Shown: in pieces, positions 16,244 to 25,494 of the stretch
Layout of the letters: the number at the start of each line of letters is the position of its first letter
Position numbering within the stretch: the first letter of the stretch is position 1
Assembly: GCA_002336895.1 (NCBI GenBank)
Contig: DDFC01000027.1
Location: 1 to 64,000, forward strand
Length of the DNA: 64,000 nt
Direction of reading: 5' to 3'
Source of the DNA: Verrucomicrobiaceae bacterium UBA1938
GTDB taxonomy: Bacteria > Verrucomicrobiota > Verrucomicrobiia > Verrucomicrobiales > Verrucomicrobiaceae
The notes under the pieces: model-generated
The model's input: only the letters and a program-made list of their open reading frames with translations
What the model was told of the DNA's origin: nothing
The model's database searches: none
Position numbers and translations under genes: made by a program

Positions 16244-17032
16244 ATGAAATGCCGCGAAAAGCTGCTTCTCTCCCTGCTGGTGCTCATGCTGGCAGGGATG
16301 TCGCCCTCATGGCGGCTGGAGTCCAGCAGCAAAGCGGCCCCGCTGGGACATGACGCGGTCTTTGTGATCAAGACGATCACGGGCGCGAAGAAGGTGGAGA
16401 TGCAGCTCGTCTTTTTCGATGAGAAGCAGTGCAGCATGCGCGTGGCGGTGAATCCCAGCCACCAGATGGCCTCACCGCTGAATGAAATCGGAGTGAAGGC
16501 CAAGGCCCTGACTGTGTGCAATGGAGGTTACTTCCATGTGGACAGCCTCACCTCAGACGGACTCGAGATCGCAAATGGCAGACGCACAGATGAGTTCCGC
16601 CGCAATGCCGGCTGGGTCGGTGCGCTGATTGTCCGCCAGGGCAGGCCGTCGCTCATTCTGGAAAAGGAGTTTCAGGATGCGCCGGACATCAGCGACTTTG
16701 TCCAGTGCAGCCCCTGGCTGGTGGATGAGGGGCAAATCTGCCCCGTGCTGAATCCGGGCCAGGACCCGCGCCACCGCCGCACCTTCATCATGACCGATGG
16801 TGCTGGCCGCTGGGCCGTCGGTGTGTGCAATGGCGTCGGGCTGCATGAGCTCGCTGCCATTCTCGTCACGCCAGGCATCATCACTGAAATGAAAGCGAAG
16901 CGTGCTCTCAATCTCGATGGCGGCCCCTCCACCGGACTGTGGTGCCGCAGCGCCGATGGCCGCGAGCATTTTGAAAAGCCCGGCTGGGCTGTGCGCAACG
17001 CCATTGTGATCGCGCCGCGAGAGCCTAGATGA
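16244..17032 (+). CDS. Phosphodiester glycosidase family protein (NAGPA-like), secreted
   Basis: A 262-residue exported protein. The signal segment is at the N-terminus (REKLLLSLLVLMLAGM). Hallmarks of the phosphodiester glycosidase/NAGPA domain are TVCNGGYFHVDSL near residue 88 and the highly conserved RALNLDGGPSTGLWCR near 223. Members cleave GlcNAc phosphodiester or related sugar-phosphate links; the natural substrate in bacteria is mostly unknown. The 6-base gap after glgE implies co-transcription, but the link to glucan metabolism is not obvious because this protein is exported. Confidence 0.85.
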   Translation: MKCREKLLLSLLVLMLAGMSPSWRLESSSKAAPLGHDAVFVIKTITGAKKVEMQLVFFDEKQCSMRVAVNPSHQMASPLNEIGVKAKALTVCNGGYFHVDSLTSDGLEIANGRRTDEFRRNAGWVGALIVRQGRPSLILEKEFQDAPDISDFVQCSPWLVDEGQICPVLNPGQDPRHRRTFIMTDGAGRWAVGVCNGVGLHELAAILVTPGIITEMKAKRALNLDGGPSTGLWCRSADGREHFEKPGWAVRNAIVIAPREPR

Positions 17033-17099
17033 ACGCATCATCGATAGATTCCAGCCTGCTGTCTGTATTGGTGAAGCCCCACCAAACGGCCCTTTTCGC

Positions 17100-19559
17100 A
17101 TGCTGAAGCACCTTTGCTCTCTCCTCGTTGTTGCCCAGCTGCTCTCGCTGCGGCCGCTGTGCGCTGCTGAATCGATCATCATCGAACAAGGCAGGCAGCT
17201 GGCGGAGATCGTCATCTCTGACAAACCCGCACGCATGACAAAGCTGGCGGCGAAGGAACTGCAGCACTACGTGGCCAAGATGTCTGGAGCAACTCTGCCA
17301 GTCGTCACTGAGCGCACGCCGGGAAAGCCCGCCATCTTTGTGGGCATGAGCCGCCACACGGAGGCTCTTGGCCTTGCGACACAGACGCTCCAGCACGGTG
17401 CCTTCCGCATGGCCTCAGGCGAGGGCTGGCTGGCCTTGTTGGGCGCGGACAAGGACTACGTGCCCATCGAGCCCTGGGGCCGCAAGCGGGACAAAAATGA
17501 AACCGCCCGCGTGAATGCCGAGTGGGACAAAATCACCGGAGACACTTTTTGGAACACCGCCGGCGAGCTCTACCAGCGCTACCACCCCGAGCTCGACATC
17601 TGGGAAATGGATGATGCAGGCACCTTCAATGCCGTGAATGAATTCCTGCGCAGCCTCGGCTGCCGCTGGTTCGCCCCCGGAGAGATCGGCGAGGTGGTGC
17701 CGCAGGTGGCCACGATCACGCTGCCGCAGGTGAACCGCACGGTGGCTCCCGACTTTGGCTTTCGCCGCTTCTCCTACTACACGCAGCACACCGGCATTGG
17801 CGACAGGGCTCTATGGGATCTTCGCCTCGGGCTCAACTTCGGCGCGGAGATCGCGGGTTTTCCGCAGATCTGCCACGGGCTGAAGTTTGTCATCATGCGC
17901 GATGAGATGAAACAGGCGCACCCGGAGATGTATCTGCTGCAGGAGGGCAAACGCAGCACCCGCAGCGAAGGCATCCCCAATCTGCTCTCTCCGCTGCTGT
18001 TTGAAAAACAGGTGAAGCATGTGCGCGCGATGTTTGACCACTTCCACGAGCCGATGCACAACATCGACCTCGTGGACGGTTACAGCGGCCTGACCTCCGA
18101 CGATCCCGCGTGGATGGCGCAGCTCACACCGGAGCGCGGCTGGAGAGGCACCATGTCCGACCACGTATGGGGCTACCTGAACCGCGTGGCGCTGGAGGTG
18201 AACCGCAGCCACCCGGACCGGCTCGTCAGCGCGCTCGCCTACGGCGCCTACACGCAGCCGCCGCTGAAGATTGAAAAGCTCAGCCCCAACCTCGCGCTGA
18301 TCGACGTGCGGCACCGTCAGGAGTTCTGGGACGAGGCCAAATGGAAGGAGCGCCGAGAATGGCGCGCCGAGTGGCTGAAGAAGCTGCCCTCCGGCAAGTA
18401 CATCAGCTGGGACTTCTGCACCAATGCACGCCCGGAGCAGGTCGGACGTCCTGTGATTTACACTCAGCAGATCAGCCGGGACCTGCGCGAGCTGAAAGGT
18501 GTCAGCCTTGGCGAACTGGTGGAAATTTACGCGCACCCCACAGACAAGGAGTCATCCTTTGGCTACAACGATCTCGCCATCGAGCATCTCAATCTCTATC
18601 TCACCGCACGTCTCTACTGGGATGTGAATCAGGACGTGAATGCGCTGCTGGCAGATTATGTCACCAGCTACTACGGCCCTGCGGCTGAGGCGATGCTGGC
18701 CTTCATCACCCATGCTGAATCCAACTGGATGCACATGAATACCGACGCGGCAAAGATCGGCGAGTCCCTGGACCTCCTCGCCAAGGCCAAGGCCACCGCT
18801 GATCCGGCCAGCCTCCCCGGCCGCCGCATCCGGCAGATCGCGGACCTCATGAAGCCTCTGGAAGCCCTGCGCATGCAGCTCAGCCGTAAACGCGAAACGG
18901 ATCTCTCCTATCGCGTGCTGGAAACCTCCAACACCGGAGCCAAACCGCTCGGCAGCAAGCCGCTCGATGGCAATGTGGACAAAGCCTGGTGGGGCGAGGT
19001 ACGCATCGCGCCGCTGATCAAGCTGCGCTCTGAAGACCCTCAGCCCAAATGCAACAGCAGCTTCCAGATCCAGCGCGATGGCGGCACCTTGCACATCGGC
19101 ATCGTCTGCCTGGAGCCGGACATGAAAGGGCTGCAGACCAGCACAACTCAAAACGACAACCCCAAGCTTCTGGAGGGCGACCACATCACCCTGCTCATCG
19201 AAACATCTTCGCGCAGCTACTACGAGATCTCCATCAACCCCGCTGGTGCCGTGTATGACCTCGACCGCGCCACGGGCGGACGTGGGCTCGGCTGGAGCAG
19301 CGGCGCGCAGGTGGCCGTGCATCGCGGCACGGATCGCTGGAGCATCGAGATGAGACTCCCGATCGTCGGAGACGAGGCCTTTGTACTCGATCCCACCAAG
19401 GGCATCGATGGCTCGCGGCCCACAGAGCTTTTCCCATGGCACTTCAATCTCGGCCGCAGCCGTGTGCGTGATGGCAAGGCAGAGCGCACCGCCTTCTCCC
19501 CCACCGGCAAGGCAAACCTGCGCGTGCCTGAGAAGTTTGCCAAGCTCTGGGGGCGGTAA
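17100..19559 (+). CDS. Secreted DUF4838 protein, glycoside-hydrolase-like, with C-terminal carbohydrate-binding-like domain
   Basis: An 819-residue exported protein. The signal peptide spans MLKHLCSLLVVAQLLSLRPL and ends near CAA. Residues ~25-140 resemble the N-terminal domain found before alpha-glucuronidase-type barrels (AAKELQHYVAKMSGATLPVV). Residues ~150-600 match DUF4838 (FNAVNEFLRSLGCRWFAPGE; LNFGAEIAGFPQICHGLKFV). The last ~200 residues are a beta sandwich like CBM9 (LDGNVDKAWWGEVRIAPLIK; YYEISINPAGAVYDLDRATG). It probably acts on plant or algal polysaccharide, but catalytic residues cannot be assigned with confidence. It is 67 bases after the phosphodiester glycosidase. Confidence 0.82.
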   Translation: MLKHLCSLLVVAQLLSLRPLCAAESIIIEQGRQLAEIVISDKPARMTKLAAKELQHYVAKMSGATLPVVTERTPGKPAIFVGMSRHTEALGLATQTLQHGAFRMASGEGWLALLGADKDYVPIEPWGRKRDKNETARVNAEWDKITGDTFWNTAGELYQRYHPELDIWEMDDAGTFNAVNEFLRSLGCRWFAPGEIGEVVPQVATITLPQVNRTVAPDFGFRRFSYYTQHTGIGDRALWDLRLGLNFGAEIAGFPQICHGLKFVIMRDEMKQAHPEMYLLQEGKRSTRSEGIPNLLSPLLFEKQVKHVRAMFDHFHEPMHNIDLVDGYSGLTSDDPAWMAQLTPERGWRGTMSDHVWGYLNRVALEVNRSHPDRLVSALAYGAYTQPPLKIEKLSPNLALIDVRHRQEFWDEAKWKERREWRAEWLKKLPSGKYISWDFCTNARPEQVGRPVIYTQQISRDLRELKGVSLGELVEIYAHPTDKESSFGYNDLAIEHLNLYLTARLYWDVNQDVNALLADYVTSYYGPAAEAMLAFITHAESNWMHMNTDAAKIGESLDLLAKAKATADPASLPGRRIRQIADLMKPLEALRMQLSRKRETDLSYRVLETSNTGAKPLGSKPLDGNVDKAWWGEVRIAPLIKLRSEDPQPKCNSSFQIQRDGGTLHIGIVCLEPDMKGLQTSTTQNDNPKLLEGDHITLLIETSSRSYYEISINPAGAVYDLDRATGGRGLGWSSGAQVAVHRGTDRWSIEMRLPIVGDEAFVLDPTKGIDGSRPTELFPWHFNLGRSRVRDGKAERTAFSPTGKANLRVPEKFAKLWGR

Positions 19560-19616
19560 AACTTTACGTCACCAAATTCCCGGCGAGATCCACGCTTCTT
19601 CGTGCGTTCGAAAAAG

Positions 19617-20879
19617 ATGCGCCCAACCATTTTCAGCCTTCTTCTCCTCGGCCTGCTCTCCACCGCCTCCGCCGCAGAGCCGCGCTGGTACAAGGGGAAC
19701 ACGCACACGCATTCCCTGTGGAGCGACGGCAATGACTTTCCGGAGATGATCACGGACTGGTACAAGCAGCACGGCTACGACTTCCTGGCCATCTCCGACC
19801 ACAACGTGCTGCAGGCAAAGGAGGTGTGGATGAGCGAGCCCGCCATCGAAAAGCGCCGCCGCATCCTGGGCAAGACCACAATGGAAAAGTATCGCGCCCG
19901 CTTCGGTGATGAATGGGTGACCACACGTGAAAAAGACGGCGTGACCGAGGTGCGGCTCAAGAAGCTGGAGGAGTACCGCCCCAAGTTTGAAGAGCCGGGC
20001 AAGTTCCTCCTCATCCAAGCGGAGGAAATCAGCGCGGGCTTGGGCAAGATCCCCATCCACCTCAATGCGGTGAATCTTCGGGAGGAGATCAAGCCGGTGA
20101 AGGACCTCAGCAGCATCCCGGAAGTGATGCGCGCGAATCTGAAAATGGTGAACGAGCAGTCCCAGCGCCTCGGCATCCCCATGCTCTCCCACATCAATCA
20201 TCCGAACTTCAGGTGGGCTCTCTCAGCCGAGGATCTGGCGGCGGTCCTGGAGGAAAATTTCTGGGAGATCTACAACGGCCACCCCACCATCAACTACCCC
20301 GGCGATGCCTCACGCATGGGGCACGAAAAGATCTGGGATGTGGCCAACACGCTGCGGATTACCGAATTCAAAGCACCTCCGCTCTACGGCGTGGGCACGG
20401 ACGACTCCCACCGCTACCACGGCGAGGAAAATGGCCCCGGCCGCGGCTGGGTGATGGTGCGCGCCGCCAGCCTGGACCCCGCCGAGATCGTGAAGGCGAT
20501 GAAGGCCGGCGACTTCTACGCCTCCTCCGGCGTGACACTGGACGATGTGAGCTTCAAGGCCGGCGAGCTGCGCATCCGCATCCACGCCGAACCCGGCGTC
20601 ACCTACAGCACGCAAATTCGCGGCACGCTGCCCGGCTACGACGCCACCACACGCCCCGCCCCGCCCGTGGCCGATGACCTGCATCCGCCGCGCCTGCTCT
20701 ACTCCGACGACATCGGCAAAACCCTGGCCACCATCGAAGGCACGGAAGTCGTGTGGAAACCCACCGGCAAGGAGCTCTACTTCCGCGCCGTGATCACGTC
20801 ATCAAAGCCATACGCAAATCCGTCCTTCGAAGGACAGAAGGAGATGGCCTGGACGCAGCCGATGGGTTGGAAAAGATAG
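19617..20879 (+). CDS. Secreted PHP-domain metal-dependent phosphoesterase-like protein
   Basis: A 420-residue exported protein with signal peptide MRPTIFSLLLLGLLSTASAA. Metal-binding motifs of the PHP superfamily follow directly: NTHTHSLWSDGN (HxH and a following Asp), FLAISDHNVLQAKE (DH), MLSHINHPNFRW (central His), and VGTDDSHRYHGEENGPGRGW (DDSH). Exported PHP proteins in this phylum are often next to glycan-degradation genes, as here. The substrate may be a phosphodiester or sugar phosphate, but this is not known. The ATG at 19617 is preferred over a GTG 15 bases upstream because it starts a regular signal peptide. Confidence 0.88.
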   Translation: MRPTIFSLLLLGLLSTASAAEPRWYKGNTHTHSLWSDGNDFPEMITDWYKQHGYDFLAISDHNVLQAKEVWMSEPAIEKRRRILGKTTMEKYRARFGDEWVTTREKDGVTEVRLKKLEEYRPKFEEPGKFLLIQAEEISAGLGKIPIHLNAVNLREEIKPVKDLSSIPEVMRANLKMVNEQSQRLGIPMLSHINHPNFRWALSAEDLAAVLEENFWEIYNGHPTINYPGDASRMGHEKIWDVANTLRITEFKAPPLYGVGTDDSHRYHGEENGPGRGWVMVRAASLDPAEIVKAMKAGDFYASSGVTLDDVSFKAGELRIRIHAEPGVTYSTQIRGTLPGYDATTRPAPPVADDLHPPRLLYSDDIGKTLATIEGTEVVWKPTGKELYFRAVITSSKPYANPSFEGQKEMAWTQPMGWKR

Positions 20880-20894
20880 TGTCAGCCCGGCGCC

Positions 20895-22379
20895 TCAGAA
20901 ACCCACCACGTAAAAGCGCTGCTGGGAGACCTGCTCGGCTTCAGGCAGCGTGATCCAGCGCTCCTTGTAGCGCTCTCCCCAGCTGTCGCTGAAGGCGATC
21001 TCGTTGGTGTCTTTGTTGTAGCCGATGATGAGGACCACGTGGCTGGTTTCCTTGTCCTTGGGCAGGGAATTGCCGGCGGCTTCGCCTGTGACCTTGGTCT
21101 TCCACGCGGCCCAGTCCTTCACATCCTTGCGCTCCTTGGTGCGGGCGTTGGCGGTTTTGTTGAAGTCTTTGGTGCTGTAGAGGCACCACATGAGGGGCAC
21201 TCCTTTGTCGATGTATTTGGCGATGTCCTTGAGCTTGAGCTCGCTCTTCCACTCATCAAAGGAGCGGCGCTTGCTGCGGATCTGCGGGGCGATTCCCTCC
21301 AGCAGGGCGGAGACGCTGGTGCCGCCGCCAAAGCCGGAGTTCCCCGCATTGGCCAGAATGTACATGTCCGCCGGCACGCCGAGGTAGCGCATGGCGCGCT
21401 CTGCCGTGGCGGGGGCGCAGTAGCCTTTGGGGCCCTGGTCCACCATGGGGATGTCTCCGATCACGACGTCTCCGTTGTCGCGCTTTTCCAGATTGGCCAG
21501 CGCCTGGGCGCGGATGACCTTGTCCACGGTGTCCTCCACCTTGCCGCCGGCATCGGCAAAGGCGGTGGGCACCACCTGCACGCCCACATAGACGCCCTCG
21601 GCCTCGGCCAGCAGGATGGCGTGGCCGCGCCAGTCCCAGCGCTGCATGGTCAGGCGGCCGATGTTGCTGGGCCCTTCGCCAAAGCGCTCTTTTTTCGGTG
21701 CGCCGAGCAGCTTGGTGAGCGAGGCGGAAATGGTGGTCAGGTCTTTGTCCATGGCCGTCTTGACGATCTCGGCGGCCTTGGCCGGAGGGGTGTCGCGGTC
21801 AAAGTGCAGCTCGCTGCCACCTTTGGAGCTGAAGAGGTCCCCCTTGTTGGCAAAGACGAGGGAAAAGCTGGTGACGTGGTCATTTTCCGCATACATGGCC
21901 ACGGAGAAGGGATGCGCGCCAAAGAGCATGTAGTCGTCCTTGGTGTAGGCGCGGTAGCTGCTGGCGGCCTTGGTCTTGGACTCCTGCGGGATCTTCAGGC
22001 GTGCGGCCACTTCCTCCGCAGACGAGGTGAAAAGCGGTGCCTCGGCAAACATGGGCTGCCCCACGGCCTCATTCACAGACTCGGGTGAGAGCTTGTCATT
22101 CGGGCCGGGCTTGAAGGTGTACTTGGCCGTGGCTGCGGCGGCTCCTGAAGGGGCGCTTTTGACGTACTGCTGATCTGAGGCGGAGAGAGAGGCGATGGGC
22201 AGAATGAAGCGCTGCCCGGCGGCGGTCTCGATGGTCACATTGGGGCCAGCCACGCCGATGAGCCTGGCCTGGATGGCCTTGCCCTGCGCATTGGTAAAGG
22301 TGCGGAGCTCGGCTGTCTGGGCAAAGGCTGCGGACAGGGTCAGGCCGAGTACGAGGAAAACACGGTTGGCATGCTTCAT
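20895..22379 (-). CDS. Secreted papain-like (C39-type) cysteine peptidase with N-terminal SHD1-like domain
   Basis: A 494-residue exported protein. The signal peptide is MKHANRVFLVLGLTLSAAFA. Residues 22-75 (LRTFTNAQGKAIQARLIGVA, then ILPIASLSASDQQYV) resemble the SLA1-homology SHD1-type small beta domain frequent in Planctomycetes/Verrucomicrobia. The C-terminal half is a C39-like fold: Cys321 (DQGPKGYCAPAT), His447 (SHVVLIIGYN) and Asp465 (FSDSWG) form the expected catalytic triad. The middle third is unassigned. It reads toward the end of the convergent PHP gene, with stops 15 bases apart. Confidence 0.82.
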   Translation of the reverse strand: MKHANRVFLVLGLTLSAAFAQTAELRTFTNAQGKAIQARLIGVAGPNVTIETAAGQRFILPIASLSASDQQYVKSAPSGAAAATAKYTFKPGPNDKLSPESVNEAVGQPMFAEAPLFTSSAEEVAARLKIPQESKTKAASSYRAYTKDDYMLFGAHPFSVAMYAENDHVTSFSLVFANKGDLFSSKGGSELHFDRDTPPAKAAEIVKTAMDKDLTTISASLTKLLGAPKKERFGEGPSNIGRLTMQRWDWRGHAILLAEAEGVYVGVQVVPTAFADAGGKVEDTVDKVIRAQALANLEKRDNGDVVIGDIPMVDQGPKGYCAPATAERAMRYLGVPADMYILANAGNSGFGGGTSVSALLEGIAPQIRSKRRSFDEWKSELKLKDIAKYIDKGVPLMWCLYSTKDFNKTANARTKERKDVKDWAAWKTKVTGEAAGNSLPKDKETSHVVLIIGYNKDTNEIAFSDSWGERYKERWITLPEAEQVSQQRFYVVGF

Positions 22380-22435
22380 GGTGGTGCTTTTTAACGCACC
22401 CCCGCCTTCCGGTGTTAGTCTTTTTTACGCCCGGA

Positions 22436-23746
22436 TCAGATCCACGTCCCGGAGGGGATGATGGCGTCCTTTGGCACGCAGATGATGCCGTCGCGGATGT
22501 AGAAATTTTCGCCGTCCATGTTGTCCGGCTTGCCCTCGGGGGTGATGACCACGTTGTCGCCGATGTGCACGTTCTTGTCGATGATGGCGCGCTCGATGCG
22601 GCAGTTGCGGCCGATGCCGGGTGCGGGGCGCGAGGGGTCGGTGCCCACGGCACCCGCGTAGTAGTCCGCACCCATGATGATGCAGTCGCGGATGGTGGTG
22701 CCGGGCTCGATGCGTGCGCGCAGGCCGATCACGGCTGTTTCGATGTGGGCGTCCGTCAGCACGCTGCCGTCGGCAATGAGCGCACCACGGATGGTGGCGC
22801 CATTGATCTTGGTGGCGGGGAGGAAGCGCGCATGGGTGAAGATGGGCGCGGAGCTCTCAAAGAAGTCAAACTGCGGCACCATGCGGCAGAGGTCGAGATT
22901 GGCGTCGAAGAAATTGCGGATGGTGCCGATGTCCTCCCAGTAGCCCTGGAAGTTGAAGTTGTGCACGCGCTTGTTCTTGATCGTGGCGGGGATGATGTGC
23001 TTGCCGAAGTCGTTGAAGGTGTTGTCGAGGCACTCGATGAGCACATCCCGGCGGAAGAGGTAGATGCCCATGGAGGCCTGAAAGCGCGCCTCGCCTTCGG
23101 GGATGCCCAGCTTTTTCAGAGTGGTGGGGGGGATGCGCAGCTTGTCCAGCACCGCAGGGTCCTTCGGCTTTTCCACAAACTCGTAGATGCGGCTGTTTTC
23201 ATCCGAATGCATGATGCCAAAGCCGGTGGCGGCCTGCTCATCCACCGGGATGGTGGCGATGGTCAGGTCTGCATTGGTGGACACGTGCTGGCGCATGAGC
23301 ATGCGGTAGTCCATGCGGTAGAGCTGGTCGCCGCTGAGGATGAGGTAGTAGTCGTAGTCCCCTTCCAGGAAGTAGCGCAGGTTCTGGCGCACGGCGTCTG
23401 CGGTGCCCTGGTACCAGCGCTCGCCCTCGGGTGTCTGCTGTGCGGCCAGCACCTCCACAAAGCCACGGGTGAACTGGTCAAAGCGGTAGGTGCGCGCGAG
23501 ATGGCGGTTGAGCGAGGCGCTGTTGTACTGCGTCAGCACGTACACCTGGCGCAGTCCGGAATTGATGCAGTTGCTGATCGGGATGTCCACGATGCGGTAC
23601 TTGCCCGCGAGCGGCACGGCCGGCTTGGCGCGGTTTTCAGTCAGAGGGAAAAGACGTGTGCCAGCACCGCCTCCCATGACGATGGCCAAAGTGTTGCGGC
23701 GGAGAAGCGTGTCCGCTTCGATCTGGACATTGGTTGAATTGCTCAT
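22436..23746 (-). CDS. glgC: Glucose-1-phosphate adenylyltransferase (ADP-glucose pyrophosphorylase)
   Basis: A 436-residue enzyme that makes ADP-glucose from ATP and glucose-1-phosphate. The nucleotidyltransferase signature is at 25-36 (GGGAGTRLFPLT), followed by KPAVPLAGKYRIVDIPISNC and SGDQLYRMDY. The C-terminal left-handed beta-helix (IDKNVHIGDNVVI) closes the protein. The start at 23746 matches family length; the longer frame to 23893 adds a nonconserved leader. It starts 121 bases from a divergent cytochrome gene, so the gap holds promoters for both. With glgE near by it probably feeds glycogen-like glucan synthesis. Confidence 0.96.
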   Translation of the reverse strand: MSNSTNVQIEADTLLRRNTLAIVMGGGAGTRLFPLTENRAKPAVPLAGKYRIVDIPISNCINSGLRQVYVLTQYNSASLNRHLARTYRFDQFTRGFVEVLAAQQTPEGERWYQGTADAVRQNLRYFLEGDYDYYLILSGDQLYRMDYRMLMRQHVSTNADLTIATIPVDEQAATGFGIMHSDENSRIYEFVEKPKDPAVLDKLRIPPTTLKKLGIPEGEARFQASMGIYLFRRDVLIECLDNTFNDFGKHIIPATIKNKRVHNFNFQGYWEDIGTIRNFFDANLDLCRMVPQFDFFESSAPIFTHARFLPATKINGATIRGALIADGSVLTDAHIETAVIGLRARIEPGTTIRDCIIMGADYYAGAVGTDPSRPAPGIGRNCRIERAIIDKNVHIGDNVVITPEGKPDNMDGENFYIRDGIICVPKDAIIPSGTWI

Positions 23747-23867
23747 GGTCCGAAGTTGGTTGTCATTATTTCTCTGAAACAAGGAAGACAAGCAAGCGTT
23801 ATCCCTGCCCCGATTCTGACCGCAGACACCCTCAGCTTGTCTTTCATTTTCAATTCCAACCAACCAC

Positions 23868-24833
23868 ATGTCCACTTTTGCGAATCGTTCCACTTATTTT
23901 GTTCTTTGTCTGCTGACCACTCCCTTCGCCTATGGGGCGGTCAGCTTTGAAAAGGACCTCCTACCAGTCATCACTAAGAAGTGTGTGGACTGCCACAAAG
24001 CCCCGGCTGTGGTCAACGGCCAGAAAAAGGAGCCCAAGGCCGGCCTGCGGCTGGACGCCTCCTGGGCCATCCTCAAGGGCAGCGAAAACGGCCCCGTGCT
24101 GACCCCCGGAGACCCGTCCAAGAGCGGCATCTACGAGTCCGTGATGCTGCCGAAGGATGACGACGGCCACATGCCCTCCAAGGGCGATGACCTGACCAAG
24201 GAGGAGACAGCCCTGCTGAAGAAGTGGATCGAGGAGGGGGCCAACTTTGGCGGCTGGGTGGGCAGCGTGGAAGGCATGCCCGCCGGAGCCATGACGGAAT
24301 CCGCCAAGCCCTACAAACCCCGCCCTCATGACCTCTTCTATGCCGCGCTGGAAAAGGACATGAAGCCGCTCTCCGACGATCTGCTGGCCAAGGCCAAAGC
24401 CGCAGGAGCCCAGGTCTCCCCGGTCAAGGTGGACAGCCCGCTGGTGCGCGTGGACTTCCTGACCGGTGTGTCCAAATGTGATGACGCCAAGGTGGCCGCC
24501 ATTCTGCCGATCAAGGAAAACATCGTGCAGCTGGATCTGGGCCGCACCGTGATCACTGACGCTGCGCTTAAGAGCATCGGCCAGATGCCGCGCCTTGTGT
24601 CTCTGGACCTGCGCCAGACCAAGATCACCGACGCCGGACTGGAGGCGCTGATCGGGCTGAAGAAGATCGAGACGCTCAACCTCTTCGGCACCGAGGTCAC
24701 GGACGCAGGGCTGAAGCACCTGGCCAAGATCAAGAGCCTCAAGAACGTACATCTCTGGCAGTCCAAGGCCACCCCGGCCGGCGTAAAGCAGCTCATCGCC
24801 GCCATTCCCGGCCTCAAAGCCAGCATCGAATAA
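23868..24833 (+). CDS. Secreted c-type cytochrome domain fused to leucine-rich repeats
   Basis: A 321-residue exported protein. After a signal peptide comes a Planctomycete-type cytochrome c domain (PSCyt1-like) with the heme motif Cys39-Val-Asp-Cys42-His43 (KKCVDCHKAP) and distal MPSKGDDLTKEETALLKKWI. From about 185 there are about four ribonuclease-inhibitor-like LRRs of 24 residues (ITDAALKSIGQMPRLVSLDL; ITDAGLEALIGLKKIETLNL; VTDAGLKHLAKIKSLKNVHL). The fusion suggests a membrane-associated redox or protein-interaction role in the periplasm. The next gene, a secreted peroxiredoxin, begins 21 bases after its stop. Confidence 0.9.
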   Translation: MSTFANRSTYFVLCLLTTPFAYGAVSFEKDLLPVITKKCVDCHKAPAVVNGQKKEPKAGLRLDASWAILKGSENGPVLTPGDPSKSGIYESVMLPKDDDGHMPSKGDDLTKEETALLKKWIEEGANFGGWVGSVEGMPAGAMTESAKPYKPRPHDLFYAALEKDMKPLSDDLLAKAKAAGAQVSPVKVDSPLVRVDFLTGVSKCDDAKVAAILPIKENIVQLDLGRTVITDAALKSIGQMPRLVSLDLRQTKITDAGLEALIGLKKIETLNLFGTEVTDAGLKHLAKIKSLKNVHLWQSKATPAGVKQLIAAIPGLKASIE

Positions 24834-24854
24834 CCCAACCCATCCGTAACCCCC

Positions 24855-25379
24855 ATGAAAACGCGCCTCCTCATGCTCACCGCCATCTTCCACGCCCTCT
24901 TCGGCACCGCCAGCGCCGGCCAGGGCGAGAAAGTCACCTACCCCGCCCCCGCCGTCTCCGGCATCAACCAGGATGGCGCCACGGTGAACTTTGCCGACGT
25001 GTACAAGAAAGGCCCCACCGTGGTCTTCTTCTACCCGAAGGCCGACACCCCCGGCTGCACCAAGCAGGCCTGCTCCTTGCGTGATGCCTTTGCCGACCTC
25101 TCCAAAGAGGGCGTGCAGGTGCTGGGCGTGAGCTTTGACAAGGCGGAGTCGCAGAAGGCCTTCAAGGACAAGTTCACCCTCCCCTATGACCTGATCGCCG
25201 ATCCAGAGGGCAAGATCGTCGAGGCCTTCAAGGTGAAAAAGATGCTCAAAGGCCTGCTCTCTCTCGCGTCACGCAGCTGCTTCCTCGTCAAAGACGGCAA
25301 GGTGGTGTGGCAGGACTACCAGGCCGCCACCGATCAGCAGGCCGCCGACATTAAGCGCGTGCTGGCAGAGACGAAGTAA
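24855..25379 (+). CDS. Secreted peroxiredoxin, Bcp/PrxQ type
   Basis: A 174-residue thiol peroxidase. It has an N-terminal signal (LLMLTAIFHALFGTASA) and then the thioredoxin fold with DTPGCTKQACSL: peroxidatic Cys68 and resolving Cys73, five residues apart, as in the atypical 2-Cys PrxQ/Bcp group. FYPKAD and GVSFDKAESQKAF are family motifs. Export is unusual for Bcp and implies protection of the periplasm from peroxides, perhaps linked to the cytochrome protein encoded just upstream. A strong terminator follows. Confidence 0.92.
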   Translation: MKTRLLMLTAIFHALFGTASAGQGEKVTYPAPAVSGINQDGATVNFADVYKKGPTVVFFYPKADTPGCTKQACSLRDAFADLSKEGVQVLGVSFDKAESQKAFKDKFTLPYDLIADPEGKIVEAFKVKKMLKGLLSLASRSCFLVKDGKVVWQDYQAATDQQAADIKRVLAETK

Positions 25380-25422
25380 AGCGGGGCCGGTGCTCCGGTT
25401 TCAAAGTTGTTTCAAAAAAAGA

Positions 25423-25454
25423 GACCGTCGGGCAAACCCCGGCGGTCTTTTTTT
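25423..25454 (+). terminator. Rho-independent terminator
   Basis: A 10-bp stem (GACCGTCGGG / CCCGGCGGTC, one G-T pair) with a CAAAC loop is followed by seven or more T residues, 43 bases after the peroxiredoxin stop. It closes the cytochrome-peroxiredoxin unit and rules out longer start choices for the next gene. Confidence 0.93.
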
Positions 25455-25494
25455 GTTAACGTCTGCGCCACCCGCGCTGTCTCTACCCCACTGC

